Shown here: positions 11,652-22,977 of the stretch, piece by piece | Position numbering within the stretch: the stretch's first letter is position 1 | How the letters are laid out: every line of letters starts with the position of its first letter | From: Rhynchosporium graminicola | Lineage: Eukaryota; Ascomycota; Leotiomycetes; Helotiales; Ploettnerulaceae | Assembly (NCBI GenBank): GCA_900074885.1 | Contig: FJUW01000052.1 | Span: 186,001 to 250,000 of the forward strand | Length of the DNA stretch: 64,000 bases | Direction of reading: 5' to 3' | Translations under genes and position numbers: made by a program | Notes under the pieces: model-generated | What the model was told of the DNA's origin: nothing | The model's input: the letters and a program-made list of their open reading frames with translations, nothing else | The model's database searches: none

Positions 11652-13730
11652 CGTGGATACGCACTACAATGCAGCTCTTACATTGAACGAACCACGATAT
11701 TAAAGTGTTACTTAAGGAACAAGACACAGACAACGAGACGACCAATTGGTTAAAACATGTTTCATGGGAAAGCTCCAGATGACATAGCATTCGGCGCCTT
11801 ACGTTCTTGTTGGTCCCTTTCGGACAACGGGCTGAGCGCCAGTCATACATGTTGACCGATTCTACTACCGGGGTGTCGAAGTGTGCCTCAATTTGTGTAT
11901 CGGAATATGATCGGAAGTTTGTATCAGACGAACGATCCGCCAAATTCTCCAACCGCCTTATGAAAGCACTCTAATGAGGAGAATCATTTTACTTTCCTGT
12001 AGGCCACGACCAATTGGCCCGATCTAAGTATTGGTATCTGCGGAAAGGAGAGATTCCCGAGCCGTGAACAGTATGTAAAGAGCCAAAAAATATCGCAGGT
12101 ACACGCGAAGGATTCTGATACATTGATAGCTCGGCAATCTCATGTGTCCCCCACTCCAGTCTCCTTGCTGCGAGCCTAGGTCACTACATGATGCGCAGCC
12201 GTTCGCTAATCGTGCCTGACAGCTTGCTCATGGCTGCTGGAGGTAATGTGAAGATAAAATGACTCGGGTTGGGTGAGCTTCAGCCGTGGAGGCGCAGACT
12301 TGTCGTTGGTGGAGAGCGGAGGTTATTTTTGGTTGGAGACCCTCGCTTAGTGTCCCCGATTTGGTAGCGCGTTTGCGGCGCGAGCCTTCGCTACGGACTC
12401 CTCATCAACAAACTGCCATGAAACCCAACAGCAGCCGAACCTGAACATATGGAATCACCACTACGCCAATCGTTTAATCCAGTTTCCTATGCCAGTTTCC
12501 TGGGATCCGAGAACAGATCGTATCATGCAATAGCTTATAGCCTTCGATATCCCTCTTTTGCTCACAGCCTCACACCTCAACCATGCTCGTAGGCTGAGTT
12601 ATAGACAGGCTTGAACAGCTTCGTTCAGCGTTCAAGCTAACTCACCTACCCACAATTTGATCACTTTTCGTCTTGCAGCTGGTTGACGCAACTCTTTATA
12701 TGTGTCATAGGAGAAGAACCATTGGTTTGAATCTCCTAATGTGATATACTTGCCTCTTTTTCGACCCTTATTTGCCGACAAGAGCTTCGTCGTGGTTAGC
12801 ACCTGTGGCCTGAAGATGTTACGGTACTTCGAAGGAGCAAGGAGTCTGCCCAGCTGCGAAGGATCAGTCATGATCCGGGACCTACATTACATTCTTCTCC
12901 TTTTTATTCTGGGCGTTTGGATTTGCTCGTGGCAAAGCACCAGAATGATTTCAACAAGTGCCTGAAGCACATATCGCCACTTCTGTTACCGGTTGCCCGA
13001 TATAACTGCAGGGACCCGTAAAACTTTCCGAAAGTATACATTGACATCAATTCCGACGCAGAGACTATGAGAGGTTGTTTCTCAGCTGAGACTTATCATT
13101 CCGTCGAGCTCTTGTCCCCGCTCGGAATTCACTCGAAGCAAGCGGCCAGGGAAACATTATTTGAACCCCGGTCAAATAGACTTTTGCTCCTGAGAAATTT
13201 GTGTCAAATAGACCTTTGCCCTTGAGGAATTTGTGTCGAGGTTGCAATTTCGATTCGTCTCCAAATTAGATGACAAAAAAGGCCCCAGATAATCGATTGC
13301 GCGCTTAAGGCACCGACTTATTGGTCTCGCTTCGCGGCTCATCCGGTCTTGGTTGTGCTAACGTACTTCTGACTATGACCCTGAACTTTCCTCTGATAAC
13401 CAGGGGCCGATATATTTTTGGATGTGCAGTAGATATAGATGTTCTCGATCGGTCCTGGCCATCCAACCAGGCCAATGGCATCAGCTCTTCAGCTGAGTAT
13501 CTACCAACTATCAGCAACAAAATCTTCCATCAGTATTAGCTACACACGAGTTAAAAGGTTTCAGGAATTTACAACTCCCGTTGAAGGCAGATTTTTCAAA
13601 GTAATTATGCTATACTCTCATAAGTATCTTTGTCTCAAATTCCACTTCCATTTGTTGTTGCCTCTCGACTACATCAAGCACTTTCGCAATAGCTTCATGG
13701 AAAGCATGGCTTATTTTTCTTCTGATTCGT
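11652..13730. other. Gene-empty stretch between two pseudogenes
   Basis: A 141-codon open frame on the minus strand at 11527-11952 overlaps the start of the neighbouring pseudogene and has no recognisable domain, so I do not call it. The rest holds short frames only. One tandem duplication at 13171-13234 is listed separately. Confidence 0.45.
13171..13234. repeat. Two-copy tandem duplication of a 32 bp unit
   Basis: The unit starting GTCAAATAGAC and ending GAAATTTGT or GGAATTTGT occurs at 13171-13202 and directly again at 13203-13234, with four differences (C/T, T/C and two A/G). No flanking element explains it. It may be replication slippage. Confidence 0.8.
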
Positions 13731-15173
13731 TTGTTTGGCTCTTTCCAACTTCCTGAAGCTACCACAGTGACTGTATCGAAAGCTCTGCAGGCTGCCTCAG
13801 TACCTCTAGTCATTTCTTCAAGTCAAGTCTGCGCGCCCACTCATAGCTATTTGAGAAGCTTGAAAGCTCAAGAGCAGATACCGTCACTTTCGTATGGGTA
13901 TACCGCCAGCAACAGTTATCGATCCAGTGCAAATTCTATAAGCCTGAAAATTGGAGGGTACAATGCTTCCTTGTTCGTGCCTAATTATCCTGATTTTCAT
14001 TTCAATCACGAGAGCAGCTCGCAGTTGGCGGTCAGTATCAATGCTGTCACGATATCTTCACTGGATAGAGGGATCAAAGGTCTTGATTCCGCGACGTTTC
14101 TAGCTGTCATCGACTCCACCGTGCCCTATCTTTCCCTCTCAATCGAGATATGCCGCCAGTCCGATGAAGCGTTCAGTCCGATTTACGATTACGATTCGGA
14201 GCTTCATCTCGTCGATGAGAGATAACACCAGCTCGTACAACAAGCAGCTAACGTCGCCTTTAACCTCAAGAACACGACTTCTGCCCTTGACGTCAATATC
14301 GTGTTGCCTTATGCAGCGTTCGACTTGGTCGCGAACCTCTCACTTGCGCAAAATGCAACCAGATATTTCCCGCTAACAAGAGCTGTTAACAACACGCAAA
14401 ATGTTCTCGGCAGAGCGCTCCTTCAAGAAGCGTAAGTAGCTCTTTACTTTGGCTATATTATACTAGCTGACTCAACTAGCTATCTCATTGCCGACTACGA
14501 GCGCTCGCAATTTTCCATACATCGAATGAAATGGGACACAAATGGAGAGAGCGACATCCGAATAATCCTTCCGCAATTAGCGACAAAAAGGCGACAGAAA
14601 TTACCTACGGCCATCATTGTAGCTATCTGTGTATGTGGAGCACTCTTCTGCACAGTATGTCTTCCCAGATAATGCTCAGGTCCATATGACCATTGGTAAC
14701 ACGATTCAGGTATCCGTCAGTTGTGTGATCATTTTACGTCACCGCCATCGAAAGCTCAAAGCTTTGAGACTGGCTACATCCAATGTGAGAAAGACGAACC
14801 AATTATCGACAAGCCATTGCCACCAAATCCAGCATCCACAGCGTCTACTTTCAAAAGCTATTTAGACGCGAGAGGATCCCAGCGGACGAGTCCAGAAAGT
14901 TCTGTGCTGCTGGTCAGAGGCACGACGTTAAGACTACGAGCTTTCCAAGAGCCAGTCGACTGTTCCGACACAGAAGAGGTCCACGAGTTACCGGCAGACG
15001 AACCCGTCTCAGGCGAGGTTTCGGGATCACCGGTTGAAGTCAAGCTTCAACAAACAATTGATAGCATCCTGGAACAACATAATAAAGAGAGAATGGAAGG
15101 CAGAGAAATTACAGTCGGTGAGAGGGGCCACAAGACTATCCGTCATGTTGGAGCAGCTCCACCTGCTGTTTGA
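13731..15173 (+). pseudogene. Truncated aspartic-protease-like (A1/pepsin-fold) membrane protein, C-terminal half with lesions
   Basis: From about 13840 the plus strand encodes the C-terminal lobe of the fungal aspartic-protease-like family. It has SLKAQEQIPSLSYGYTA, LKIGGYNASLFVPN, FLAVIDSTVPYLSL (the IDSTVPYLWLP-type second-lobe site) and DYDSELHLVDE. The frame then meets TAA at 14223-14225, yet the same frame continues with family sequence: HQLVQQAANVAFNLKN, LPYAAFDL, then TRYFPLTRAVNNTQNVLGR. An intron at 14432-14479 joins LQEA to YLIADYERSQFS. A membrane segment (AIIVAICVCGALFCT) follows, and a second intron at 14655-14709 continues the segment into RHRHRK. The cytosolic tail (KDEPIIDKPLPPNPAS to the stop at 15171-15173) is in a different frame, so there is also a frameshift near 14740-14765. 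The N-terminal lobe is missing upstream. I infer a 5'-truncated, inactivated copy. Confidence 0.72.
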
Positions 15174-16697
15174 ATGCAGGGCAGGTGAAGTTCTGCAGCC
15201 ATGAAACTTCAAATACGTGATTCACCCCACAAGTACTAAGCTAACTCACCAAGAATTACCTGGCCTTCGTCTGTGTGAGCAATTTCACGCCGTCGAAATC
15301 GAAATGTGAGGAGTTGTGTCCAAATCGTCTCGTCCGAATACGGCCAGGCTGCCAAAAACCAACTTCTCAATACACAACCTCCAACTCTCGGAGCTCCCTC
15401 CCTAGAAACGCATACCCCCCACCACAAACATTCGATATCGACTCCAGTGCCGAATCCGGAGATTTCTTTTCGGCCCTTGCATCACCCCATCTGCAAGCCA
15501 CCCTTTTATCTCCGGCTCAGCTCCATATGCAAGCCAGATCGAAATCAGGATTTCCGCAACCAAATTGTGAACTTTTCTGGATTAAAAACGGAGGCTCGGA
15601 GTGGATGCTGCTTTGGGACAGCGCATGATCGCTATGGCTGTCTTTGGATGTGTTGCTGCAGTACCGGCATGAGGACGAGGGTAATTCTCCGTGTACATGC
15701 ATGAGAAGGGACCGGGTGCAGCCGAGGGGGGAAGGGGGGGTCCATCTTTTTGAATACTGCCCAGTTGAGAGAAGGGAAGGCGGTTAGAGAGTCTTTGGAC
15801 GCTGTGGTTGAAATTCTTTCATGGTAGAAGAAGCGATTCCCAGATGGGAAAGAGTACGGGAACCTTGGGGTATTACTATTATATTACATGACGTTGTAGG
15901 AATGGCTTACTTATTGTGATTCCGAATAATGTTTGGTGTGATGTTAACGAGGTGACACACCCATTAGATATCACCTCCCGCCTGGCTCAAACATATCGAA
16001 GATATTTGATCGTAAGGAGACGAGGAATTTCCACTGCTCCACAGTCTTCTGGCAATCCAAGCCCTCCGAGACCAACGTCTTGAGCCTATGATATGAATTT
16101 GCTTGAGCAATACGAGCGAGATATTCAAGGTCTTGAAATCCCATCGCGGCATTCGATCCAAGGCTCTGAGGAGAAGACCACTTACAGCTTGATACCAGCC
16201 ATACCTTGACTTGACGCTTCCCAATCTTTCGCTTACAATACAACAAAAGCCAGTTTGCGAAATAGCATGACGCAAATCCATCCCCTAGCTAATACTCTCA
16301 ATCTACATCTCATCCGAGTTTCAAGCAGGTCAAACAAGAGTCTGGATTTCATGTACCCACATCATGCAACAATACAGCAACTCTTACCAGGGAATATCAA
16401 CGCCATATATGTCATCGCCTCGAGCCCTACCCGGCTCCTCACTTACTCACCAACCCCCAGCACACGGGAACCAGATCAAGATCTTGCATCCAATGGTAGG
16501 TAGTGAATACCATACCTCATGCTCTCCCGATCATACCTATAAAAGCATCCCTCGTCCATAGCAACCCTTGAGTTCTGCACCTGAACTCATCTACACAACC
16601 AACCATCAGGACTGGATATCAGACCCGATCGACAGTCTTTCATATCAACAACTACCCGCCTACCAGCGACCACGACCACGACCAGCACCCAACAAGA
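15174..16697. other. Intergenic stretch without a supported gene
   Basis: Open frames at 15275-15704 on the plus strand and 15964-16281 on the minus strand show no signal peptide, domain or splice signals that I recognise. The last 200 bases before 16698 are CA/CT-rich and suit a fungal promoter and leader. Confidence 0.45.
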
Positions 16698-17381
16698 ATG
16701 GCCCCTCGAACCCCCTCAACGCGCACCCGTTCCTCCGCAACCCCCAATCCCACACCCCCAAATCCATCTTCCACCCCCAAATCGAGAAGCGCCACCAAAT
16801 CCGGCATCCAAAAACGCTCTTCCAAGCCGAGCAAGCCAACTTCACGGCGCCAACCATCCTCGCTTAATGCATCGACTCCAGCAGCGACATCATCACCGAC
16901 ACCGACACAAGAACTCCCACCCCTACCTCTCCCAATCCAACTGTAGCAACAACTCCCCAACGGCCTGACGCAGACTTTGACCACAGCGACAGCGCACACG
17001 ATACCAGCCGGAAATACGAGCCATGAGATGAGTATACCTATGAACATGCCTAGCGCTTTGCAGAACCCTACTCCTGGTACGTACGGAAGAGCCTGTTCGC
17101 CGGAGTGTGTTTTGTTGTGAGAGGTGGGACCGTTTGGTGTTTGAATACGGGATGGTTCGAATACTGACACGCCTCTTCCATGCAGCGGCGGAACCGCCTA
17201 TCCCACGGCCTGGATCGGGAGGCAATAACTCTGGTGAGTACTCCCTCGCCCCTCATGAAAGAACCAAAACTAACATCCCTTCCCCCAAGGCAATCTTCGA
17301 CTAAGACTCGATCTCAATCTCGACGTTGAGATTCAACTAAAAGCTAGTATACGAGGAGATCTGACGCTGGCTTTGTTGTAA
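16698..17381 (+). pseudogene. Three-exon small basic Ser/Thr/Pro-rich protein with one in-frame TAG
   Basis: Three exons fit perfectly in phase: 16698-17076, 17186-17233 and 17290-17381. The introns are 109 bp (GTACGT to TGCAG) and 56 bp (GTGAGT to CCAAG). The product starts MAPRTPSTRTRSSAT, is Ser/Thr/Pro/Lys-rich, and ends in RLRLDLNLDVEIQLKAS followed by GDLTLALL, a hydrophobic-charged alternating motif conserved at the C-terminus of small proteins in filamentous ascomycetes. Codon 83 (16944-16946) is TAG, flanked by CAA CTG before and CAA CAA after; reading continues in the same frame for 44 more codons to the first donor. It fits a CAG-to-TAG change. The gene may be a recent pseudogene, may use readthrough, may start at a downstream ATG (about 17030), or may carry an assembly error. 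The function is unknown. With the stop read through, length would be about 172 residues. Confidence 0.62.
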
Positions 17382-17808
17382 GTGAGCCTCTTATATTTCA
17401 TACCTCTTGGCTAGAAAACATTGGGCTTTGATAAGGAGTTGAATGGATGGGCTGATGCTGAGAAGGAATTGAAATAGCTAAATGATGTACCAAGTGTACG
17501 TTGGAAGAGAAAAGTGGGATTGTTTAGGCGATACATGGAGTTGGTGTTGGAGATCATGGGGTTTGAGTGTGGCATAGCAGCCTTGGTACCGATATCTGAG
17601 AAGTTGATATCTTGTAATTAAGTGAAATGAACACACGAGGCAAGAAAACGTATCTTGTTTTTGCATTGCATTCATTTTCTACACCTGTAATTCAGAGACC
17701 TGGTCTAGTCGAACGCACCTAAAATCTTCACATCGTCCGTATCGAATACAGCACTCCATTCAACCCTCCGAATATTCCTACAAATTGCACCTCCTGACTG
17801 CTCTACGC
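17382..17808. other. Intergenic region between convergent 3' ends
   Basis: It separates the 3' end of the small basic-protein gene from the 3' end of the Yra1/Mlo3 gene. No gene is seen; it should hold both terminators. Confidence 0.5.
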
Positions 17809-19320
17809 TCATTCAATCATGTCGATGTCATCCCCATTGATGGCAGCAGCTTCAGTAGCAGGAGCTTCCGCGCCATTTGCAGCTCCACCATCCTTCTGTC
17901 CCCAGTAGTCTTCCATCTCAGCATCTAGTTCTTCCTGAGTCTTGCGCGGCCTACCATCTCTAGCCAAACGATCTCCATTGCCAGCTCCACCACCACGACG
18001 TCCTTCTCCACCGCCTCTTCTCTCTCCTCCCTCTCTTCGTGCACCTGGTCGTCGGCCTTCTCTTCTGCGAGGACGAGGACTGCGAGATCGGCTGCGGGTG
18101 CCTCCAGGGACATAGCGGTCGACGTTGCTTGGTGCTGGGCCGGTGACATCTGAGTGACGGATGGGTGAGTCGGATCGCGATCTATGTGCGGGGGTAATGC
18201 GATCGAAGAGGGAGCGAGATGGAGGAGGACCACGACGACCAACAGCAGGACCGGAGGGAATTGAAATCAAGCGAATTGGTTGACCTGGAAGGTATTAGAA
18301 CGTGTGTCAATTGTTGTTTGTGCTGGCCATACCCTTTGCATTCGCGCCATCGAATTCTCGCACTGCGGCCTTTGCATCTTGGGCGGATTCGTAAGTTACG
18401 TATGCAACACCCTCGGAGCGTCCAGCACGATCATAAGTCAATGAGAGCTTCAAGACTGGTCCGATGCGGTTGAATAGATCCTTCTTCTATCAGCTTCTGC
18501 TATATGGAACATCTCCTGTGTACCTTACCTCCAAATCCTCCTCAGTGAGATCGTAGTGAAGGTTTTCGACTCGGAGTTTGCTAGAGGGAGCATCGCTGCT
18601 GACCGTCAGCGAGGAGATGGCAGCATAGCCGGAGTGTGCCTACTATTGCGCTTCCGGCGTAAATCGTCGTTCGGCACGAACTGGTCGACGACCGGCTAAA
18701 GAATCCATAAGCGCAAGTTTCATTGGGTGGTATTGAGATTCCGTACTGTCGTTATCGAACTTATCATGAACCCATTCTCTATTGCAGATTAGCAACTTGG
18801 TCAAGTATAGCTCTAACAGAGCTGCTTACGAGTCAATATTCCTGTTGTCCTCTCGAGTCGACTGCGCGAAGGAGGAGGCCTGGGTTAGCTGAGGTGTTCA
18901 AGTATGTACTTCTCTGCGCATTCAAGAGTATCAAGCGGTGGATTCGCATAGGTAGTTCTGAAGTTGAAGAGGAGGATAGTTCGAAGCAAGGTTCAAGTGC
19001 AGGAGGATTGAGGATGAGGAGGTGTATGCACCTGTAACGCAGATACCCGTTAACCCTGTCCCTGATATGGGAAACCTTGTGCAGAAATAAATACCTTTCT
19101 TACGCCGTCACGAGGGTATTCGGTGCGTTCTCGTTCACGACCTCCTTGTCTAGGTCCGCCGCGACGTCCACCACGAGAGCGACCTCCGCCTCCCGGTCGC
19201 TGCGAAATGTCAGTTGATGGTCTCAATCGAGGAAGCCTTCGGCGCGAGGCTGAATGCTTTGAGGATATTGCAAATGCTTACCTGGCGTTCAGCGACAATC
19301 TCGTCAAGTGCGCGATCCAT
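17809..19320 (-). CDS. mlo3: mRNA export adaptor Yra1/Mlo3 (REF/ALY family, THO complex subunit 4)
   Basis: Seven exons join in phase: 19320-19282, 19199-19095, 18861-18830, 18778-18644, 18598-18529, 18486-18333 and 18284-17809, giving 336 residues. The N-terminus MDRALDEIVAERQ is the conserved short REF motif. An RGG-rich segment follows (RPGGGGRSRGGRRGG), then NRNIDSEWVHDKFDND. The RRM begins SKLRVENLHYDLTEEDLE (RNP2) and contains SEGVAYVTYESA (RNP1). The C-terminal half is Arg/Gly/Ser-rich, and the end, TQEELDAEMEDYWG, matches the second REF motif that binds the helicase Sub2/UAP56. The family couples transcription and splicing to nuclear mRNA export by handing mRNP to the Mex67 receptor. 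Introns are 42-82 bp except intron 2, which is 233 bp. The start was chosen because it gives the family N-terminus directly before a GTAAGC donor. Confidence 0.93.
18862..19094 (-). other. Long intron 2 of the Yra1/Mlo3 gene
   Basis: The donor is GTATTT, weaker than the GTAAGC/GTAAGG sites of the neighbouring introns. The acceptor is GCGCAG with a GCTAAC branch point 20-30 bases upstream. At 233 bp it is three to five times longer than the other introns of the gene. In budding yeast YRA1 expression is controlled through an unusual long intron; a similar role here is speculation. Confidence 0.7.
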
Positions 19321-19698
19321 GGTAATATTATGTAGAGGTATGCTGTTGATGCAGAGAGAATGTAAATTGTTGTTACGTCGCGATGGTTATTTGGAAGCTA
19401 ATGGTTGAAGTGGTGAGTCTGCCGTCAGAGCAGAATACAGGAAGAGAGCTAAAGCAACACGTGACAAGGCTCTGATTTGGGAGTCTGCCAGCAAACTACT
19501 TTCTGACATATTCAAGATGATGGCACTAATGCCTGATATGTTCCTGCACAATTATATATGAATATGGATTACGAGCTTATTGCATAGATGCTGAGTCTCG
19601 GTCTGAGAACATTTAAGATTACATTTAGTGGTAAGCGTGTAGAATGTCGGTGTTTTTTACTTACATGAACTTCCTGAGTTCCTACATTACACCTCGTT

Positions 19699-22308
19699 TC
19701 ATACATCCTCAGACGGCAATGACACATACACATCCTTCCACTTACCACTTGGTTCTTCCTTTTTGGCCTGTCTCTTAATATTAAAGTGTTCGATTCCACG
19801 AATTGTCTCGTGTTCTGCAAGCTTCCTCTCCTTTACTGTTACCCATTTCCGGTACGTGCGTTCATGGTACAGAAATTGCTTTTCTTGCGTGGATAATCTC
19901 GACTTGAACCTTCGGAACCGAAGGCCGGTGACTTTGCGAGAGCTTGAAGATCCTGCCGGCGTATTTTCCTCGGACTGATGATCTGTATTCTCCACGTTCT
20001 GCACGGCGTTTCCTTCTGTGTTGACACTCCGAGCCCCCACCGGTGTTCCTGGCTTACCTTCCCCCCAACTTCGATAGTCCATGTAGAAGTAGGAGTGTGG
20101 AAGATCGATTTTCGTAAAGTTGCAAGGCTCGTTTGGTCGCTCGGGGTTGTAATTCCTTCCATGGCGCAAGAACATGCCACGCTCAGAAACAAACCCAAAA
20201 TGTCCACGATGTGTGTGTATGGTATCATCACTTTTCCAAGCACGTCTGGAGCCGGTTGAGTCCCTACTGGTTTCGGATGATGGTACAAGCACATCGTCGA
20301 CTGTGCTTGGAACAGCGCCAAATACAGCAGACTTTCTCAAGGCATTCAAGTAAACGCCTCCTGGTTCAACTGGCCGAGTGAGATGTTCGCGACGCGCGAC
20401 GAAGAATTGTACGAAAGCTCCAGCTTGCGCTATATTGCCCAATGCAGAAGTTTGCTGGTCTTCTAATGATCCGCCCGAGAAGTCGAATCGTGCTTCCGGA
20501 ATCTCGTCGTATGTTATTTGGGGATCAAGCGAAAGGAGACCTTGTTTCGCTCCCCATCCACCACCGCCGCTCACTACACATTGTCAGTCCACCAAATTCG
20601 AAGGGCAGGATTCGGGATTACGTACAAACGCGACACAGTTTGGCATTCTTGGTGTTAATTAAGGCTGCTATATACCTCGAAGTAGTTGCATCGTCATTAT
20701 ATGATGACAGCCAATTCTTTTGTAACGTATCGGAAGTATCAGTCAACCAGTAACGCCCCTTTGTATTGGGATCCATTGGAGTGCCTGACTTAGCAGCCAT
20801 CGGAACCGACTCCGGTGGTACAACCAAAGCCCATACGTTGATAGTAGTATTGCCATGGCCCATAGTCTGAAGGTACTTCGTAACCGTAGGTTCTAGCTCG
20901 CGAGAGGCTGGTCCAATACCGTCCTCAGCTCCAAAGTCGATTGTGCGAACTATATTCCCAAGCCCACTGACAATTGGTCGAGCAGGCGTCAATCGAACGG
21001 CTGGGAGGACCAAACTTGGTTGACGCTTGGTAGCATCACCGAATACGTTGATATTAACATTGGATCTCTCTGAAGGACCTTTTTTGAGAACCCATGATTC
21101 TTTCGCAGAAGGCCTCCAATGCCAGTTGGAAACAAGTAATGTTGATAAGCGGCCATTCTTGAAGAGGGTGTTGGCAAGTGGTAAAGTCAGGTCCGGCGGT
21201 CCATGATCACCTTTGCGAAGTGTAATAGTGGCTTGCATCGAAGGGCTTCTTGAAGGAGGAGCTTCGGTGTTGGTCCAGATTAAAGGAAGTGTGGAATCTC
21301 GCGAACCGTGCAGAATCGAGAAGCCCTCCCGGGAGCGTTCGGCCCTTGATTTCGACAGCACTGATGGAACTATGTAAAGTTAGACGCTTAATTGGCACAC
21401 TTGCGGTTCGTGTCCAGGAGTTCTATTGCGTACACAATAGATGAAAGACCAAACTCATTTGAACAGCCGTGATAGAAAAGATACTGAGAAATACTTACGC
21501 GGAGCTAATCCGTCGACGCAACCACAAACAACATCAACCTCGAGGGCGTGCTCATAGAAGACTGTAGACGTCCTGGTCATTGCTTTTAAAACGTCTGGGA
21601 CGAAGGAAGGGTCGTTTTCTACAAAAGCGGCTAGACCTGGAGTGAAAAGTATAACGAGAGCTTGATTGCGATTGTTTCGTGGCCAAGTACGCCATTGTGT
21701 CGTGTAATTCATTTTAGATGAATCTCTCAGATATCCTAGAAAGTTCTCCTTCGTCTAGTAAGTTGTCAGCGTCTTTGAATAATCTAGTACCTGTGGAACA
21801 ACAAAATTTGACATACAGCTTGCTCCGGCACGTCGTACACGATTGTACATGAGATTTGCGGAGGTGTTTCCGTGGATATTTGCCTCGGTCGTCTCTCACC
21901 CAGGATTGTACGTGGTTTTTGGCGTGGTGGTTCTGATGAAGTAAGAGCATATGGATCGTTGAACTTTCGGTGGCGCTTCAAAGCTGGTTTTCGTCCTGGA
22001 TTCAAGACATGAGGACGATGCCTCGACTTCGCTTTCGTGTACCTCCAGATCTCTCCTTTAGTACCGCCTTGGCTCTGTTTGCCCTTCACAGCAAGTGGAG
22101 CTCCTCCATGGCTGCCAACGATTTCAGGGGAATTCTCCAACACTGAATTCTTGTTCTTATCTTCGCTCCGGCTTCCTCGCGTTTCGACACTGGCCCTGGA
22201 ATGGATGCATCTAAAGGCAACTCGTCTCTGGAAGGCGTGCACGTGACAAAGTCGTCTAGAAAAGAATGCTGAACTAGAGGTGCCCAGACGGCGAGGAATT
22301 CTGTTCAT
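19699..22308 (-). CDS. FIST-like domain protein with putative mitochondrial targeting sequence
   Basis: Four exons in phase (22308-21817, 21754-21499, 21360-20622, 20569-19699) give 785 residues. Introns are 62, 138 and 52 bp with good donors (GTATGT, GTAAGT, GTAATC) and CTGAC or CTAAC branch points. The N-terminus MNRIPRRLGTSSSAFFSRR is Arg/Ser-rich and lacks acids, as in mitochondrial presequences. The second exon has QALVILFTPGLAAFV followed by VDVVCGCVDGLAP, like the FIST_N pattern (hydrophobic strand, then a 'vGCt.dG' turn). The fourth exon starts GGGGWGAKQGLLSLDPQ, a motif I associate with fungal FIST-type proteins. FIST domains in bacteria sense small ligands, possibly amino acids; the fungal role is unknown. 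The apparent TAG at 21755-21757 is the acceptor of intron 1, not a lesion. The splice model is firm; the FIST name is moderate. Confidence 0.7.
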
Positions 22309-22855
22309 AGCGGCTGTGGAACGTTATGCTGGAAACATTGTACAGGCGACGGAAAGAAAACCTGCAGATGTGCAATGGTACGTGGTTGAATTGATGACGA
22401 TATGACTGGATGTTGTTGCTTCAGACTTTGGTTCTCGGAAGATTACTAAGCAGACTTTCGAGTTGACGATAGCTGCACCAACCAACTGGACCGCATTTCT
22501 GCATCGAGCTCGAAATTGATAATTAGTTCATAAAACTGGGAGAAGTGAACTCAACTTAATCGAGTTTCCAGCAAGGATAGTTTCTCAAAACTCCAGGGAT
22601 TGGTCAAACGACAACAGATATTGCAAATCCTGCTACGAATCTTGCCAGTATCGATAACACTCTGTCATATATTCATTTCGTCTTGCTTCTCATTTTCATT
22701 ACGGCTCAATTCAAGTGTAAGCAAAGTAAAAGGAACAACAAGTATGCCCATGATGTTTTCCGTTCGTAGATTTTAAGCTATTCGGGTTGTAAGATTACTA
22801 CATCAGCGCCTAGGACAATACAGCGATCCATCAATCAACACCCACAATTTATCTA
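22309..22855. other. Promoter-side region between the FIST-like gene and the transposon
   Basis: Ordinary base composition with no supported gene. It contains the 5' flank of the FIST-like gene and ends in the TA dinucleotide at 22854-22855 that was duplicated by the Tc1/mariner insertion. Confidence 0.55.
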
Positions 22856-22882
22856 CAGTAGGGTGCAAAAAGTCTCTGTGCA
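22856..22882. repeat. Left terminal inverted repeat of the Tc1/mariner element
   Basis: 27 bases that match the reverse complement of 31894-31920 without mismatch; homology stops at base 28. Preceded by the target dinucleotide TA. Confidence 0.95.
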
Positions 22883-22977
22883 CCCCACTTAAAGCCAAGA
22901 GGTTCCTTACTCGATTCGGGGTTATTTACATGCCGCTTTTTCAAGGTAAATAAAGTAGAATTCTAATATTTTATATA

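Noticed and set aside
11527..11952. 141-codon minus-strand open frame
   Set aside because: No domain or splice context; it overlaps the probable signal-peptide start of the neighbouring pseudogene in another frame.
16652..17170. 172-codon open frame antisense to the small basic-protein gene
   Set aside because: Its Val/Gly/Trp-rich composition is the complement of Pro/Ser/Thr codons; the plus-strand exons have correct splice sites and phases.
21755..21757. Apparent premature TAG in the FIST-like gene
   Set aside because: It is the acceptor of a 62 bp intron with donor GTATGT and a GCTGAC branch point; splicing keeps phase 0.
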